DNA from: an uncultured Roseburia sp.
Lineage (GTDB): Bacteria > Bacillota > Clostridia > Lachnospirales > Lachnospiraceae
Direction: 5' to 3'
Length of the DNA stretch: 45,275 bases
Assembly (NCBI GenBank): GCA_947246475.1
Contig: CAMXSH010000015.1
Coordinates: 1 to 45,275, forward strand
The notes below the pieces were generated by a model. That model did no database searches. It was given only the letters and a program-made list of their open reading frames with translations, and was not told the DNA's origin. Every line of letters starts with the position of its first letter. The first letter of the stretch is position 1. This document shows, one piece after another, positions 42,938 through 45,275 of this stretch. Made by a program: the position numbers and the translations under genes.

Positions 42938-44011
42938 TTATTTACTATTTTTCCTGATCGCTTCCCAAAGACCATTCAGGTAAGCCACGCCCAGTGCGCG
43001 GTCATAGAGTCCGTATCCCGGTCTCGCCTGCTCATCCCAGATCATTCTGCCGTGGTCTGGACGGATCACACCATCAAAGCCCGTATCCATCAGTGCCTTT
43101 ACGATCTCGTACATATCAAAATTACCATCAGAAGAAAGATGGGATACTTCATGGAAGAGATCATCATTTTCATACTTGATATTCCGGATGTGGGCGAAAT
43201 GTATCCTCTCAGCAATCTTTGGATTGCGGATGATCTTCGGAAGATCGTTGTTCAGATTACTTCCCAGAGAGCCGGTACAGAATGTAAATCCATTATAAAT
43301 ACTGTTATTCAAGGAAGCAATCTTTAACAGATCCTCCTCACAGGTCACGATCCTGGGCAGACCGAACACATCCCATGCTGGATCATCCGGATGAACTGCC
43401 ATCTTGATCTGGTATTTTTCACAGACTGGCATAACGCCATCGAGAAAATACTTAAAATTCTCCCGGAGCTTCTCCGCCGTCACGTCTTTATATTTTTCAA
43501 AAAGTTCCATGATCTCCGCCTTGCGGTTTGGCTCCCAGCCGGGCATGACAAAGCCGCCGCTGGCTTTTTCAATACGGTCAAACATCTCACTGGCATCGAT
43601 CCCGTCGATGATAGAGGAATCATATGCAAGTGCTGTGGAACCATCTTCCAGAGGCATCGCAAGATCCGTCCTTGTCCAGTCAAAAACCGGCATAAAATTA
43701 TAACATACCAGATGAATCCCTGCTTTTCCCACTGCCTCTAAAGATTTCTTATAATTTTCGATCAGCTGGTCACGGGCAGGCAGACCGATCTTAATATCCT
43801 CATGGACATTGATACTCTCAATACCTGTCAGCTGCAGCCCCTTTGCCTCAACTTCCTGTTTTCTTTTCATAACATCCTCATAGGTCCATGGCTCTCCTGC
43901 CGGGATGTCATGAAGTGCTGTGATAACTCCGCTTACTCCTGGTATCTGACGGATCTGTTCCAGCGTAACACTGTCATTTCCCTCGCCATACCATCTTAAT
44001 GTCATTTCCAT
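42938..44011 (-). CDS. uxuA: Mannonate dehydratase UxuA
   Basis: 357 residues, normal for UxuA. It opens MEMTLRWYGEGNDSVTLEQI and has the metal-binding and active-site blocks MAVHPDDPAWDVFGLPRI, FCTGSLGSN, HFAHIRNIK and RPDHGRMIWDE typical of the TIM-barrel enzyme. It dehydrates D-mannonate to 2-keto-3-deoxy-D-gluconate. GGAAAGGAAG precedes the ATG. It lies 36 bp after the alpha-glucuronidase and 23 bp before uxuB, a uronic-acid operon. Confidence 0.96.
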   Translation of the reverse strand: MEMTLRWYGEGNDSVTLEQIRQIPGVSGVITALHDIPAGEPWTYEDVMKRKQEVEAKGLQLTGIESINVHEDIKIGLPARDQLIENYKKSLEAVGKAGIHLVCYNFMPVFDWTRTDLAMPLEDGSTALAYDSSIIDGIDASEMFDRIEKASGGFVMPGWEPNRKAEIMELFEKYKDVTAEKLRENFKYFLDGVMPVCEKYQIKMAVHPDDPAWDVFGLPRIVTCEEDLLKIASLNNSIYNGFTFCTGSLGSNLNNDLPKIIRNPKIAERIHFAHIRNIKYENDDLFHEVSHLSSDGNFDMYEIVKALMDTGFDGVIRPDHGRMIWDEQARPGYGLYDRALGVAYLNGLWEAIRKNSK

Positions 44012-44046
44012 TTACTATTCTTCCTTTCCTCACAAAATAAAATACA

Positions 44047-45275
44047 TCAGGGGTAAATTTTTCTTCCTTTTTCATCCTCAATTCCACATTTACGGTAAAA
44101 ATATGTATTCACACGGTCACGCCATTCCCTTGCATTCACAAGCTGTCTTTCAAAGCGCTCCGCAACACAGGAAAAAGCACGGTCTGGAATTTTACCTTTT
44201 AGCGTATTCCAGCTTTTCTGCATCCTCTCCACTTCCTGGACGCCTTCAAAATGGGTGTCATATATGTGCTGGATTAACGTCTTACCAGTTTTTAACATAT
44301 AAGTATATGGAGTATGATGGAAAAAAAGCAACAATTCTTCCGGACATTTTTCCATATCACCGTAAACGGAACACCAGGGTTCATTGTACTGGGTCACATA
44401 CCCAGTCCCCTTTTCTGTCCGATCCACACCGATCCCATGAAGGTCTGCCCGGTGATAGGTCCCCCATCGGTCATATTCATACCCATCCACATCCGGTCCA
44501 TAATGATAATGAGGAGTGACCATCCAGCCGATTCCCAGAGGCGCATTATATTTTTCATAAGTTCTCCAGGAGCCGCATAACATGGGGACGATGACCTCTG
44601 TCACGTCATCGGAGCTGCCAAGGGACAGCCTGGTCCACTCCCTGGCAATCTGCTCGGCACTCAGGGAGGCATCCATCGCCAGACGCCCAAATCCATACAG
44701 GTTTGCCGCCGCAAGATCATTTCCCGTCCAGTTCTCATCATCCCCGGTATTGATCACACCGGCGATACCACACAGGTTCTGTCCGTAACACCCGCCGGAG
44801 ACTACTCTTTCCACAGTTGTTCCCTCTCCTACTCCATAGGTATCAAAGGAGAGGATCTCTTTCCACATCGGGATCAGATAACAGAGATCAATCTGCTGAC
44901 CAGTATATTCCTGGGCAATCTGTACTTCAAGAATCATATTGGTCTTTTTCAATCCTCCAAACAGCGGTGATACTGGCTCTCTGACCTGAAAATCCATCGG
45001 GCCGTTCTTAATCTGAAGAATCACATTATCATCAAAATCTCCGTCCAATGCCATAAAATGATCATAGGCAGCTCTTGCCCGGTCGGTCTTATGATCTCTC
45101 CAGTCCTGTCCGCAGTTATATACAAAGCACCTCCATACAACAATACCGCCGTAAGGCGCCAGTGCCCTTGCCAGCATATTGGCACCTTCTGCATGGGTTC
45201 TTCCATAAGTAAAGGGTCCTGGCCTTCCCTCGGAATCTGCTTTTACCAAAAATCAGCCAAATCCAGGAATGACTA
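44047..45275 (-). pseudogene. GH67 alpha-glucuronidase, 5'-partial, with an in-frame TGA
   Basis: The C-terminal 400 or so codons of a GH67 enzyme (family length about 680). [16 protein letters not shown] and [18 protein letters not shown] are clear. The Asp of MDFQ and the Glu of AQEYTGQ are 28 residues apart, the spacing of the acidic pair in characterised GH67 enzymes. Upstream the same frame continues to the window edge as IPGFG, then TGA (45255-45253), then [13 protein letters not shown]. The family has GGF here, so GGA (Gly) to TGA is the simplest change. The enzyme would cut 4-O-methylglucuronate from xylo-oligosaccharides, feeding uxuA and uxuB. With the stop the protein would be truncated; it could also be a sequence error. 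The stop is 21 bases from the window edge. Confidence 0.85.

Noticed and set aside
45253..45255. TGA as a selenocysteine codon in the alpha-glucuronidase
   Set aside because: The family has Gly at this place, and the next 40 bases do not show a convincing bacterial SECIS hairpin.

Overview
The window is a chromosomal segment of a motile, endospore-capable Firmicute, most likely a Lachnospiraceae gut anaerobe of the Roseburia/Agathobacter/Butyrivibrio type. The reasons are a Bacillus/Clostridium-style fla/che gene order, CodY, SigG and YlmC, AGGAGG-type ribosome binding sites, fairly low GC, and an adjoining glucuronoxylan side-chain pathway. The genus is inferred from gene content; no 16S gene or other marker is present. 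All genes except sigG are on the minus strand, so transcription reads right to left.

Right end (45275 to 41302): the C-terminal part of a GH67 alpha-glucuronidase, then uxuA (mannonate dehydratase) and uxuB (fructuronate reductase). Together they release glucuronate from xylan and send it towards 2-keto-3-deoxygluconate. The unit ends at hairpins shared with the convergent sigG gene (plus strand, 40402-41178). Left of sigG lie ylmC, nrdR, a ComM/YifB AAA ATPase gene, dprA, topA and codY. The order dprA-topA-codY-flgB matches B. subtilis with the intervening trmFO, codV (xerC-like) and clpQY genes absent.

Centre and left (33447 to 1): a nearly continuous flagellar and chemotaxis cluster: flgB-flgC-fliE-fliF-fliG-fliH-fliI-fliJ-ylxF-fliK-flgD-(TIGR02530-like gene)-flgE-flbD-motA-motB-fliL-fliM-fliY-cheY-fliO-fliP-fliQ-fliR-flhB-flhA-flhF-flhG-pilZ-cheB-cheA-cheW-cheD-(small membrane protein)-sigD-fapA-(small Lys-rich protein)-DUF6115/SwrB-like. 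Rod, MS ring, export apparatus, hook, stator, C-ring, chemotaxis core and the late sigma factor are encoded in roughly the order of assembly. cheC, cheR, filament genes and chemoreceptor genes are not in the window. The cluster is probably not one transcript: a strong hairpin follows flgE, an extended -10 promoter precedes flbD, and another precedes fliM.

The most notable observations are three single-nucleotide lesions in otherwise well-conserved genes (a frameshift in fliM, a frameshift in the ylxF/MotE-like gene, and an in-frame TGA at a conserved glycine of the alpha-glucuronidase), and an 89-bp tandem repeat between codY and flgB that includes a copy of the last codons of codY. Small unassigned proteins occur at conserved-looking positions in the fla/che cluster. 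No rRNA, tRNA, CRISPR array, phage or insertion sequence was found. I could not identify a wholly new system; the unassigned small genes and the repeat are the best leads.
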